Shown here piece by piece: positions 18,026-25,889 of a stretch of DNA of 64,000 nt. Each line of letters opens with the position of its first letter. The stretch's first letter is position 1. The stretch comes from Streptoverticillium olivoreticuli subsp. olivoreticuli. GTDB lineage: Bacteria; Actinomycetota; Actinomycetes; Streptomycetales; Streptomycetaceae. The stretch is from the NCBI RefSeq assembly GCF_003391135.1, contig NZ_CP031455.1, positions 5,812,001 through 5,876,000 on the forward strand, given 5' to 3'. The translations under genes and the position numbers were made by a program. The notes beneath the pieces are model-generated. The model did not search any database and was not told where the DNA came from. It saw only the letters and a list, made by a program, of their open reading frames with translations.

Positions 18026-18454
18026 GTGGACCTCACAGTCGTCGCGTACGTCATCTACCTGGTGATCAGCCTGGGCCTCACGGTCTGGGTCGCGCGGACG
18101 CTCAGCCGGAACGGCCGGGTCTTCCTCGCCGACGTGCTGCACGGGAACGAGAAGCTCGCGGAAGCCGTGAACCACCTGCTGGTGGTCGGCTTCTACCTGG
18201 TGAACATGGGCTTCATCGCCCTGTACCTGCAGGACGACAACGCGATCGCCAACGCCCGGGGCGTGTTCGAGGCGCTGTCGAAGAAGCTCGGTGTCGTGCT
18301 GCTCGTGCTCGGCGTCATGCACCTCGGCAATGTCTTCGTGCTCAACAAGTTCCGCCGCCGCGGAATGGTGGAGCGGGAGCAGATCCCGCCGGTCCCGCCG
18401 CAGGGATACATGGGTCAGCCCGGGCCGTGGGCCACGCCGGCCGGCGGGGCCTGA
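18026..18454 (+). CDS. Small integral membrane protein
   Basis: The 142-aa product has three predicted membrane helices (about residues 5-25, 50-75 and 88-108), a basic loop FRRRGMVERE, and a Pro/Gly-rich cytoplasmic or external tail. The GTG at 18026 is chosen for the GGGGAG before it; another GTG lies 9 nt upstream. It is the first gene of a three-gene unit with a DCC-type oxidoreductase and a TetR regulator. I know the family only as a conserved streptomycete membrane protein. Confidence 0.85.
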   Translation: MDLTVVAYVIYLVISLGLTVWVARTLSRNGRVFLADVLHGNEKLAEAVNHLLVVGFYLVNMGFIALYLQDDNAIANARGVFEALSKKLGVVLLVLGVMHLGNVFVLNKFRRRGMVEREQIPPVPPQGYMGQPGPWATPAGGA

Positions 18455-18459
18455 GTCCG

Positions 18460-18975
18460 GTGACGACCACCACCGTCGGCGGCCGGGGCGTCCAGTACGC
18501 GCCGGTCCGCCGGCTCACCGTGCTGTACGACGCGCAGTGCTCGCTCTGCCGCTTCCTGCGCGACTGGCTCATGAGGCAGCGGCAGCTCGTGCCGCTCGAC
18601 GCGGTGCCGGTCGGCTCCGAGGAGGCCCGGAGCCGCTTTCCCTACCTCGATCACGCCTCGACCTTCGAGGAGATCACCGTGGTCGGGGACGGCGGACAGG
18701 TCTACCGGGGGCCCGCCGCCTGGGTGGTGTGCCTGTGGGCGCTCGCCGAGTACCGCCCGCTCTCGCACAGGTTCAGCACTCCATCCGGCCTCCGCCTGGC
18801 ACGCGGTGCGGTGCTGGCCGCGGCCAAGTACCGCGGGGCGCAGTGGCGGCAGCGCTCCGGGAAGGCCGGCCGTGACGCGTACGGCGGGCGGAGCGGCTGG
18901 GCGTACGACCCGGCGGCCGGGTGGGTCTTCGTGGGCCCCTCGGCCTGCGACACCGGCTGTGCCGCGCCCGATTAG
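18460..18975 (+). CDS. Thiol-disulfide oxidoreductase, DCC (DUF393) family
   Basis: The 171-aa product has the DCC-family N-terminus LTVLYDAQCSLCRFLRDWL with a thioredoxin-like CxxC, followed by the usual FEEITVVGDGGQVYRGPAA segment. A GTG start lies 5 bp after the stop of the membrane-protein gene. It may exchange disulfides with a membrane partner; the neighbouring membrane protein is the natural candidate, but this is inference. Two further cysteines close the C-terminus (SACDTGCAAPD). Confidence 0.88.
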   Translation: MTTTTVGGRGVQYAPVRRLTVLYDAQCSLCRFLRDWLMRQRQLVPLDAVPVGSEEARSRFPYLDHASTFEEITVVGDGGQVYRGPAAWVVCLWALAEYRPLSHRFSTPSGLRLARGAVLAAAKYRGAQWRQRSGKAGRDAYGGRSGWAYDPAAGWVFVGPSACDTGCAAPD

Positions 18976-18984
18976 GCTCTGAGC

Positions 18985-19692
18985 GTGCCAGCAGAGAACG
19001 AGCCCCGGCCCGCCAAGAGCGAGCAGACCCGCACCCTGATCCTGGAGACCGCGATGCGGCTCTTCCAGGAGCGGGGCTACGACAAGACCACGATGCGGGC
19101 CATCGCCAAGGAGGCCGGGGTCTCCGTCGGCAACGCCTACTACTACTTCGCCGGCAAGGAGCACCTGATCCAGGGCTTCTACGACCGGATCGCCGCCGAG
19201 CACCAGACGGCCGTCCGCGACGTGCTCGACCGGGAGACCGACCTGGAGGCGCGGCTCGCCGGGGTCCTGCAGGCGTGGCTGGACATCGCCGCGCCGTACC
19301 ACGAGTTCGCGGCGCAGTTCTTCAAGAACGCCGCCGACCCCGAGAGCCCCCTCAGCCCCTTCTCGCCCGAGTCCGAGCACGCGCGCGAGGCGGCCATCGC
19401 CGTGCACCGCGAGGTGCTGGCGGGCTCCAAGGCGAAGGTCCCGGCCGAGCTCGCCGACGTGCTGCCCGAGCTGATGTGGCTGTCCCAGATGGGCCTCGTC
19501 CTGTACTGGGTCTTCGACCGCTCCCCCGACCGCACCCGCAGCCGCCGCCTCGCCGACCGCGGCGCCCGCCTGACCACACGCGGCGTCTCCCTGGCCCGCT
19601 TCCGCGTACTGCGCCCGCTCGTCCACGAAGTCCACGAACTGTTCACGGACTTCCTGCCGGGGATGGCGCAGACGGTGGCTTCGCGCAAGTGA
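18985..19692 (+). CDS. TetR-family transcriptional regulator
   Basis: The 235-aa product has a TetR helix-turn-helix at about residues 12-58 (TLILETAMRLFQERGYDKTT ... VSVGNAYYYFAGKEHLI) and a helical effector domain. It begins at a GTG 9 bp after the DCC gene and is the last gene of the unit. The two TTGAAC-N2-GTTCAA operators at 17952-18010 flank the promoter of its own operon, so autoregulation is likely. Confidence 0.92.
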   Translation: MPAENEPRPAKSEQTRTLILETAMRLFQERGYDKTTMRAIAKEAGVSVGNAYYYFAGKEHLIQGFYDRIAAEHQTAVRDVLDRETDLEARLAGVLQAWLDIAAPYHEFAAQFFKNAADPESPLSPFSPESEHAREAAIAVHREVLAGSKAKVPAELADVLPELMWLSQMGLVLYWVFDRSPDRTRSRRLADRGARLTTRGVSLARFRVLRPLVHEVHELFTDFLPGMAQTVASRK

Positions 19693-19719
19693 CCGACGGG
19701 TGCGGCGCGGCAACGCAGA

Positions 19720-19751
19720 ACCGCCCCGGACGATGATTCGTCCGGGGCGGT
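19720..19751. terminator. Bidirectional terminator between TetR gene and tRNA
   Basis: A perfect 14-bp stem (ACCGCCCCGGACGA, 19720-19733, pairing with 19738-19751) with a TGAT loop. It separates the convergent TetR and tRNA genes and can serve both directions. Confidence 0.85.
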
Positions 19752-19756
19752 GAGTG

Positions 19757-19829
19757 TGCACTCGGCAGGATTCGAACCTGCAACCTCTTGATCCGTAGTC
19801 AAGTGCTCTATCCGTTGAGCTACGAGTGC
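19757..19829 (-). tRNA. tRNA-Arg (anticodon ACG)
   Basis: A 73-nt cloverleaf is readable on the minus strand. The acceptor arms are GCACTCG and CGAGTGC with discriminator A, the D arm contains AGCTCAACGGATAGAGC, the anticodon stem CTTGA/TCAAG encloses the loop CTACGGA (anticodon ACG), and the T arm contains GGTTCGAATCC. CCA is not encoded. ACG, read as ICG after deamination, decodes CGU/CGC/CGA arginine codons. Confidence 0.97.
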
Positions 19830-19942
19830 TCGGCGCTTCCGGTGGCCTTCGAGAGGCTGCCGGTCGGCGTTGCGGGAGCAATATTACCCGAACATTTCCG
19901 TGATCCTTCCCGCCCGGCCGACGGGGTGCCGTGTCCGGCAGG

Positions 19943-20722
19943 TCACTCCGGTGTGAATTCGTACCGCAACTCGTACAGGTGCCCGGCCTTGACCATCACG
20001 GCGGCCTCGACCGGTCGCTCGTCGTCGCTGTACACGACCCGGAGGGTCCGCAGGACCGGAAGGCTGGTGGGCAGCCGGAGCGCGTTGTACTGCTCCTGGG
20101 TGGGCACCCGCGCGGAGACCTTGTCCACGCTGAGCCGGGGCGGGAAGCCGAGACCGGCGAGGAGGGTCGGTGTCCCGCCCCTGATCCTGCGGCGCTCCAT
20201 GATGGGCGTGCCGTGGGCGATGTCCAGTGGGTAGTAGCACTTCACGAGCTCCACCGGCTCGTCGTCGATCAGCAGCACCTGGCGGCGGAGCAGCGCGGTG
20301 CCGTTCTCGGGCAGCTCCAAGGCCGCGGAGACGTCTGCGGGAGGTGTGGCTTCCGAGACGCCGAGGAGTTTGCTCCGGGCCCGGCGGCCGCGACCGGCTG
20401 CCTCGGTCAGCCAGCGGTACGGTTCGCCCGCTGCCGACGGCGCCATGTACGCGGCCGGTCGCATGGTCCGCTGCCGGCGCTCGCGCACGGTGACCGCGGT
20501 GCCGGGCCGCCCGATGATCAGGCGCTCGTCCTTGAGCAGTTGCAGTGCTTTCTGCACCGTCGCGCTGGAGGCGTCGAACCTGGCCTTGAGCTGCGCGGTG
20601 GAGGGCAGGTCGGCCCCCGGGGCCAGGTCGCCGCTCATGATTTCGTCACGCAGATCGGCGGCGATCCGCTCGTGCAGGCATCGGCGGTCGGAGGTGCCGG
20701 GTTCGGTCATGGGCGGGTTCAT
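19943..20722 (-). CDS. GntR-family regulator with UTRA domain (HutC subfamily)
   Basis: The 259-aa product has an N-terminal GntR winged helix (about residues 12-80, LHERIAADLRDEIMSGDLAPG ... KARFDASSATVQKAL) and a UTRA ligand-binding domain (about 100-250). Its ATG overlaps the stop of the UTRA-only gene (20719-20722), so the two are translationally coupled and may form a mixed dimer. The effector and targets are unknown. Confidence 0.92.
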   Translation of the reverse strand: MNPPMTEPGTSDRRCLHERIAADLRDEIMSGDLAPGADLPSTAQLKARFDASSATVQKALQLLKDERLIIGRPGTAVTVRERRQRTMRPAAYMAPSAAGEPYRWLTEAAGRGRRARSKLLGVSEATPPADVSAALELPENGTALLRRQVLLIDDEPVELVKCYYPLDIAHGTPIMERRRIRGGTPTLLAGLGFPPRLSVDKVSARVPTQEQYNALRLPTSLPVLRTLRVVYSDDERPVEAAVMVKAGHLYELRYEFTPE

Positions 20723-21258
20723 CCGATCGTGAGCTCGTACCGCAGGCGCTGGCGGTGCGCGGGCATGGTCATCATGTCGACCTGGAACGGCCGGTCCTGG
20801 CTGTCGGCGGTGACTCGGGTCAGCTGCAGGACCGGCTCGTCCTGCGCGGTCTGAAGCAGCGTGCGTTCTTCCGGATCCGGCATCCGTGCGACCACGTCCT
20901 CACGGACTCTCGCGCCCACGTACCCGAGCTCGGCGAGCAGCCGGATCGCCCCACCGGGGATCTTGGCCGTCCCGGCAAGACGCGTGCCGCGGGCGATGCC
21001 GACGGGGTAGTAGGTGTCCGTCAACTCATTGGGCCGGTCGTCCAGATACATGATCCGGCGACGTACGGCGACGGACTCTCCCTCGTGCAGTCCGAGCAGA
21101 AGTGCGACGTCGGGCGGTGCGGGAACCTCCTCGGCGCGGATGACGCGCTGAGTCCCCTTGCGCCCCTGAGCAGCGGCTTCGGCGCCCCAGGCGTCCGGTC
21201 GGGCGGCGTCCGGCGTCAGATACGGCATCGAGCTGCTGACCCACCGGCTGTTGCTCAC
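20719..21258 (-). CDS. UTRA-domain protein without a DNA-binding domain
   Basis: The 179-aa product consists of a short N-terminal segment (WVSSSMPYLTPDAARPDAW) and a UTRA domain ending LRYELTIG, similar to the C-terminus of the GntR protein encoded next. It lacks any helix-turn-helix. The GTG at 21258 has GGAGGA about 5 nt upstream. It may modulate the coupled GntR regulator by heterodimer formation through the UTRA fold; this is inference from arrangement and domain content. Confidence 0.85.
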   Translation of the reverse strand: MSNSRWVSSSMPYLTPDAARPDAWGAEAAAQGRKGTQRVIRAEEVPAPPDVALLLGLHEGESVAVRRRIMYLDDRPNELTDTYYPVGIARGTRLAGTAKIPGGAIRLLAELGYVGARVREDVVARMPDPEERTLLQTAQDEPVLQLTRVTADSQDRPFQVDMMTMPAHRQRLRYELTIG

Positions 21259-21286
21259 GATGTCCTCCCACTGGCCGTTGACCTAC

Positions 21287-21306
21287 ACCGTGTTGTCCCA
21301 CACGGT
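21287..21306. promoter_or_regulatory. Inverted repeat upstream of UTRA/GntR operon
   Basis: ACCGTGT (21287-21293) and ACACGGT (21300-21306) are perfect inverted copies around a 6-nt spacer, in the 133-bp gap between divergent genes. A TTGACC lies just upstream at 21278. It could be the operator of the GntR regulator; the spacing and dyad are typical, but the sequence is not the standard HutC site. Confidence 0.4.
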
Positions 21307-21391
21307 ATGCGACCTCTCGGAGAATGCCACCCTTTCGTGGCATGGCTGCATTTCGCGAATGGCAGTACGGTCGATCGAGGGGGTGTGAGGG

Positions 21392-21730
21392 ATGACCTAC
21401 AGGAACGGTGTGTTCGTCGTGGACACCAGGGACGGTCGCATCGCGCAGGTTACCGGCGGCCGCGGGCAGCGTGTGAATGTGCGGGAGCCCGGCGGCGGGG
21501 CCGAGTGGGAAGTGCCGTTCGGCGCGCTGCGGTTGGCGACCCGGGAGGAGCGGGGCACGGTGGGGTTGTGGGCCGAAGGGGCACCGGCGCGTTGCGCGGA
21601 GTGCGAGGAGCTGAAAGTGGCGCTGCGGGAAGCCGAGGCCGGAGGGGGCAGGGCCGACGTGGACACCGCCCTCGTCGCGCAGCGCATGCACTGGACGAAC
21701 GCGCACACGCTCGCAGGGGAGGCGCGGTGA
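21392..21730 (+). CDS. Small conserved streptomycete protein, 112 aa
   Basis: It begins MTYRNGVFVVDTRDGRIAQV, a small beta-rich domain that I recognise from many Streptomyces proteins of unknown function. A C-terminal part contains CAECEEL and a coiled-coil-like stretch. GTGAGGG precedes the ATG. Its stop overlaps the start of the next small gene (GTGA). The N-terminal half resembles a small barrel that might bind nucleic acid or protein; this is a guess from the strand pattern only. Confidence 0.8.
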   Translation: MTYRNGVFVVDTRDGRIAQVTGGRGQRVNVREPGGGAEWEVPFGALRLATREERGTVGLWAEGAPARCAECEELKVALREAEAGGGRADVDTALVAQRMHWTNAHTLAGEAR

Positions 21731-21999
21731 GCGCGTGCCTGCACCGTATGGGATGGGCACCGGCGCGCGGCGCGGTGCGGTGCGAGGGCTGCGGCGTCGT
21801 GCGGTTCACGGATTACGGCGCGCTGCGCCCGCCCGGCCTGCCGCAGGCGGTGACCGTCTCACGGGGGAGCGCCCTCCGCGCCGACCGCACGGCCGCGCAC
21901 TGGGTGGCGCGGAACGCCCCGCGCCCAAAACCGTGGCTCCGGCCGGAGGCCGGGAACCTTTGCCCAACGGTCAGCCAACGCCTCGCCCCGCGCCACTAG
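21727..21999 (+). CDS. Small protein with CxxC motif, 90 aa
   Basis: It starts at a GTG overlapping the preceding stop by GTGA. The N-terminus contains CLHRMGWAP and CEGCGVVRFTDYG, which together could form a CxH...CxxC zinc site. The remainder is basic and Pro/Arg-rich. It is coupled to the upstream 112-aa gene, so the two products probably act together. No function is known to me. Confidence 0.65.
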   Translation: MSACLHRMGWAPARGAVRCEGCGVVRFTDYGALRPPGLPQAVTVSRGSALRADRTAAHWVARNAPRPKPWLRPEAGNLCPTVSQRLAPRH

Positions 22000-22009
22000 C
22001 GTCCACCTC

Positions 22010-22312
22010 ATGGAAGCGATCAAGGTGAGAGATCTGGCCGCCGCCCTCCCCGGCGCGTGGCGTTCGCGGGTGCTCGGTGACGTGGACGGGGTGGCCGTCA
22101 AGGCGCTGCGGATGGACGGGCTGCCGCTCGAAGAGGAAGTGCACGACTGCGCCGAGGTCCTGTTCGTGGTCGACGGGCGGCTGGAGCTCGACATACGGGG
22201 CACCCGTCTGACCGTGGCGGCCGGTGAGCTCTGCGTCGTGCCGGCGCGCACCCCGCACTCCGTACGGCCCGGCAGCGAGGGCGTGCTGCTGATCGTGGAG
22301 AGCTCCCGGTAG
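22010..22312 (+). CDS. Cupin-domain protein, 100 aa
   Basis: The product is a single cupin fold: the first motif region EEEVHDCAEVLFVVDGRLEL and the second PARTPHSVRPG, with His and Glu available as metal ligands. The length is usual for a minimal cupin. It lies 10 bp after the small CxxC gene and could be co-transcribed. The ligand or reaction is unknown. Confidence 0.88.
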   Translation: MEAIKVRDLAAALPGAWRSRVLGDVDGVAVKALRMDGLPLEEEVHDCAEVLFVVDGRLELDIRGTRLTVAAGELCVVPARTPHSVRPGSEGVLLIVESSR

Positions 22313-22393
22313 GGCGGTTCCGGGGGCGTGTCATCCGTATGCGCACAACCGGCCGGTACGCACGCGGTGAGGTGGGGGGAGGAGGGGCAAGAT

Positions 22394-24079
22394 GTGTTCA
22401 TGGGGACCTTCGCCGCGCACGATGGTCTGATCGTCGGCCGCTACCGCCTGAGGGAGAAGATCGGGCGCGGTGGCATGGGTACCGTCTGGCGTGCCACCGA
22501 TGAGCTGCTCGCCCGTGAAGTCGCGGTCAAAGAGCTGCACATGGACGACGGTCGTCCGCTGTCCGGAGCCGCCACCCTTCCCGCGTCCGGCGTCGACCGC
22601 ACCCTGAGGGAAGCCCGTGCGGCCGCGCTGATCAATCACCCGAATGTGGTCGCCCTGCACGACATAGTGATCCAGGAGGGGCGCCCGTGGATCGTGATGG
22701 AGCTGATCGAGGGGCGCGCGCTGTCCGACGTCCTGGCGACGGACGGGCCGGTGGGCGCGCGGGAGGCGGCCCGCATCGGGACCGCGCTGCTGGGAGCGCT
22801 GCGGGCCGCGCACGCCCGGGGCGTCCTGCACCGTGACATCAAGCCGCCGAACGTCCTGCTGGAGGCCGGTACGGGGCGCGTCGTGCTGACGGACTTCGGC
22901 ATCGCCCGGGTGTCCGGAGCCACGACGATCACGGAGTCCGGCGCGTTCGTCGGCTCGCCCGAATACACCGCGCCGGAGCGGATCGCGGGCCGCAGCACCG
23001 GACCGGCGTCGGACCTGTGGTCACTGGGAGTGCTGCTCTGCGTGGTGCTCAGCGGTGAATCCCCCTTCCGCCGCGACTCGTTGGGCGGCATCCTGCAGGC
23101 CGTCGTCCAGGACGAGATCCGGCCACCGGCCGCGGCCGAACCACTGCTGCCGGTCGTACGGGGGCTGCTGGAGCGCGACCCCGAGCGCCGGATGCGCGTG
23201 GACGAGGCGGAGTGGCTGCTGCTGGCCTATCTCGCGTCGGGGCGCATGCCGGAGGCGGCCGCCCCCTCCGGTACCGGCGACCGCACGGCCGGGCGGCCCC
23301 GCCGCCGGGGGAGGCTGCGCGCCCGACGGCGCGTTCACGACGCCCCCACGCCCCCACCGCCCGGCGCCGCGACCTCGGCACTGCCTTCGCCGTGCGAGCC
23401 GCCGCCCTTCGAGCCCCCGTCTCAAGGCCGTGCCCGGCTCGCCCTGATGACCGGGGTCGCCGTGATGACCCTGGCCGGAATGGGCGCCGGGCTCGCCACC
23501 TTGCTGACGGACTCGCACACCACAGGGGTGGACGACAAGCCGCCCCATGTGACGAGCGGCCCGCTGACGCCCTCGCCCCGCTCGCCCTCCGGGCCGCCCG
23601 CCACCGCCGTCGTCGACGCCCCGGCCGGCTACCGGGCGGTCCGGGACCCCGCCGGGTTCGCCCTCGCCGTCCCGGACGGCTTCACCCGCTCCTTCGAGCC
23701 GCCGCGCGTCCTCTTCCGTTCGCCCGGCGGGAAGTTCGTCATCGGCGTCACGATCCAGGACCGGCAGGAGGACGGCCCCATGGGCGCGCTGCGCACCGCC
23801 GCCGAGGAGGCCCCCGACCGCTATCCGGGATACCGCGACGCCACGGTCGCGCCGACCGAGCACAAGGACGCCTTCGCCGCCCGGTGGGAGTTCACCTGGA
23901 ACGAGGATCCGGGCGACGACGGGAGCGCTCGGCATATGTACGACGTCTGTTGGGACGAAGGCGACAGGAGGTACGACGTGTGGGTGGCGTCGCCCGCCGA
24001 CCAGACCGACGAGGGGCGCCGCTACGCGCAGACGGCGCTCGACACGTTCGTGCGCGTCAGACCCGTATCGGTTCCCTGA
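22394..24079 (+). CDS. Membrane Ser/Thr protein kinase with external sensor domain
   Basis: The 561-aa product has an N-terminal Hanks-type kinase: glycine loop IGRGGMGTVW, VAVKELH with the ATP-site Lys, catalytic HRDIKPPNVLL near residue 147, DFGIAR, and an activation loop with Thr/Ser residues (SGATTITESG). A Pro-rich linker and one membrane helix (about 349-372) follow, then a 160-residue external domain (GYRAVRDPAGFALAVPDGF onward). There are no PASTA repeats. GTG at 22394 (AGGAGG 8 nt away) is preferred to ATG at 22400. The second kinase at 35726 has the same layout and a related external domain. Confidence 0.93.
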   Translation: MFMGTFAAHDGLIVGRYRLREKIGRGGMGTVWRATDELLAREVAVKELHMDDGRPLSGAATLPASGVDRTLREARAAALINHPNVVALHDIVIQEGRPWIVMELIEGRALSDVLATDGPVGAREAARIGTALLGALRAAHARGVLHRDIKPPNVLLEAGTGRVVLTDFGIARVSGATTITESGAFVGSPEYTAPERIAGRSTGPASDLWSLGVLLCVVLSGESPFRRDSLGGILQAVVQDEIRPPAAAEPLLPVVRGLLERDPERRMRVDEAEWLLLAYLASGRMPEAAAPSGTGDRTAGRPRRRGRLRARRRVHDAPTPPPPGAATSALPSPCEPPPFEPPSQGRARLALMTGVAVMTLAGMGAGLATLLTDSHTTGVDDKPPHVTSGPLTPSPRSPSGPPATAVVDAPAGYRAVRDPAGFALAVPDGFTRSFEPPRVLFRSPGGKFVIGVTIQDRQEDGPMGALRTAAEEAPDRYPGYRDATVAPTEHKDAFAARWEFTWNEDPGDDGSARHMYDVCWDEGDRRYDVWVASPADQTDEGRRYAQTALDTFVRVRPVSVP

Positions 24080-24224
24080 CGGCCGTCACGGGACGTCGTC
24101 CGCGACGGTCGTCGGGAATCCCTTGACGGCCGTCACGGAAGCGACGCAGCCGTCCGTCCCGGTCCGGCGGAAAGTGGTTACTGCCGGGTACCCAAAGTGT
24201 GCGAGCCCGCCTACGCTCGCCCTC

Positions 24225-25865
24225 ATGACCGACTCGCGGCATGGCGCAGCAGCAGAGGTAACGGCACAGGCGGCGATACCCGTGGAAGGCGGCAACCCGG
24301 TCGCCCCGCCCGGAGCCCGTACCGCCGCGGACGTCGTCACGCCCGCGCTCGTCGCCCGGCTGACCCGGGGGCTGACCGGGTCCGGTACGACCGTCAGCCA
24401 CACGCCGCTCACCGGGCGGAAGCTGGCTGACCTGCCGGAGTCGGGCCCGGAGGACGTGGCGGCCGCGTTCGGGCGGGCGCGCCAGGCGCAGCGGGCGTGG
24501 GCGGCCGTGCCCGTGCGGGAGCGCGCCGCCGTCCTGCTGCGCTTCCACGACCTCGTGCTGGCCCGCCAGTCGGAGGTGCTGGACCTGATCCAGGTGGAGA
24601 CCGGCAAGGCCCGCCTGCACGCGCACGAGGAGGTGCAGGCGGTGGCCGTCGCCGCCCGGCACTACGGGCGCAAGGCCCCCGCCTATCTGCGGCCCAGGGG
24701 GCACACCGGCGTCGTGCCGACGCTCACCAAGGTCACCGAACTGCGCCAGCCGCGCGGTGTCGTCGGCCAGATCTCGCCGTGGAACTACCCGTTCGAGCTG
24801 TCCGTCGGCGACGCGCTGCCCGCGCTGGTCGCGGGCAACACCGTGGTCACCAAGCCCGACACCGAGACCGCGCTGACCGCCCTGTGGGCCCGTGAGCTGC
24901 TGATCGAGGCGGGGCTGCCCGCGCCCGTCTGGCAGATGGTGCTGGGGGAGGGGCCGGTCGTCGGGCCCGCCGTCGTGGCGCACGCCGACTACGTCTCGTT
25001 CACCGGCTCCACCCGCACCGGCCGCGAGGTCGCCGAGGGCGCCGCCGCCCGGCTGGTCGGCTGCTCGCTCGAACTCGGCGGCAAGAACGCCATGCTGGTC
25101 CTGCACGACGCCGACGTCGAGAAGGCGGCGGCGGGCGCGGTCCGCGGCTGCTTCTCGTCCGCGGGGCAGCTGTGCATCTCCATCGAGCGCCTGTACGTCC
25201 ACGAATCGGTCGCCGACGCCTTCGTGGAGCGCTTCGTCGCCCGCACGCGCGCGATGCGGCTCGGTACGGGCCTCGCGTACGGCGCCGACATGGGGTCGCT
25301 CGTCTCCGGCAGACAGCTGGAGACCGTGACCCGGCACGTCGAGGAAGCCGTGGCCAAGGGCGCCACCGTCCTCACGGGAGGTCGCCCCCGGCCGGACATC
25401 GGCCCGCTCTTCTACGAACCGACCGTCCTCGAAGGCGTCGAGGCGCCGATGGCGGTCTGCGCGGAGGAGACGTTCGGCCCGGTCGTCTCCGTATACCGCT
25501 TCCGTGACGAGGACGAGGCGGTCGCACTGGCCAACGCCACCCCGTACGGACTGAACGCGTCCGTCTGGACCAGGGACGGGCGGCGCGGCCGCGCGCTCGC
25601 CGCCCGGCTGCGGGCGGGCACCGTCAACGTCAACGAGGCGTACGCGGCGGCGTACGGCAGCGCGCAGTCGCCCATGGGCGGCATGGGCGACTCGGGGCTC
25701 GGCCGCAGGCACGGCTCCGAGGGCATCCTGAAGTACACCGAGTCCCAGACCGTCGCCCAGCAGCGGGTCATGCCGCTCGCACCGTCCTTCGGGATGACGG
25801 ACGAGAAGTACGCGGAGTTCATGACCCGCAGCCTGCGCGCGCTGAAGGCACTGCGCCTGCGCTGA
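24225..25865 (+). CDS. Succinate-semialdehyde dehydrogenase (NAD(P)+)-type aldehyde dehydrogenase
   Basis: The 546-aa product is an aldehyde dehydrogenase. The segment SPWNYPFELSVGDALPALVAGN, the catalytic Glu in LELGGKNAM, the nucleophile Cys in GQLCISIERLYV and the cofactor region FTGSTRTGREV are all present. It best fits the streptomycete succinic-semialdehyde dehydrogenase group, which converts succinate semialdehyde to succinate in GABA or polyamine breakdown. The ATG at 24225 gives a 50-residue N-terminal extension. It is followed after 24 bp by a GMC oxidoreductase gene, a probable operon partner. Confidence 0.9.
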   Translation: MTDSRHGAAAEVTAQAAIPVEGGNPVAPPGARTAADVVTPALVARLTRGLTGSGTTVSHTPLTGRKLADLPESGPEDVAAAFGRARQAQRAWAAVPVRERAAVLLRFHDLVLARQSEVLDLIQVETGKARLHAHEEVQAVAVAARHYGRKAPAYLRPRGHTGVVPTLTKVTELRQPRGVVGQISPWNYPFELSVGDALPALVAGNTVVTKPDTETALTALWARELLIEAGLPAPVWQMVLGEGPVVGPAVVAHADYVSFTGSTRTGREVAEGAAARLVGCSLELGGKNAMLVLHDADVEKAAAGAVRGCFSSAGQLCISIERLYVHESVADAFVERFVARTRAMRLGTGLAYGADMGSLVSGRQLETVTRHVEEAVAKGATVLTGGRPRPDIGPLFYEPTVLEGVEAPMAVCAEETFGPVVSVYRFRDEDEAVALANATPYGLNASVWTRDGRRGRALAARLRAGTVNVNEAYAAAYGSAQSPMGGMGDSGLGRRHGSEGILKYTESQTVAQQRVMPLAPSFGMTDEKYAEFMTRSLRALKALRLR

Positions 25866-25889
25866 CCGGAAGCTCTCACGGAGGTATTG

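Noticed and set aside
19757..22000. Genomic island or AICE integrated at tRNA-Arg
   Set aside because: Elements usually insert at the tRNA 3' end. This tRNA is on the minus strand with its 3' end at 19757, so the GntR/UTRA genes lie on the 5' side. I found no integrase, excisionase or duplicated tRNA end.
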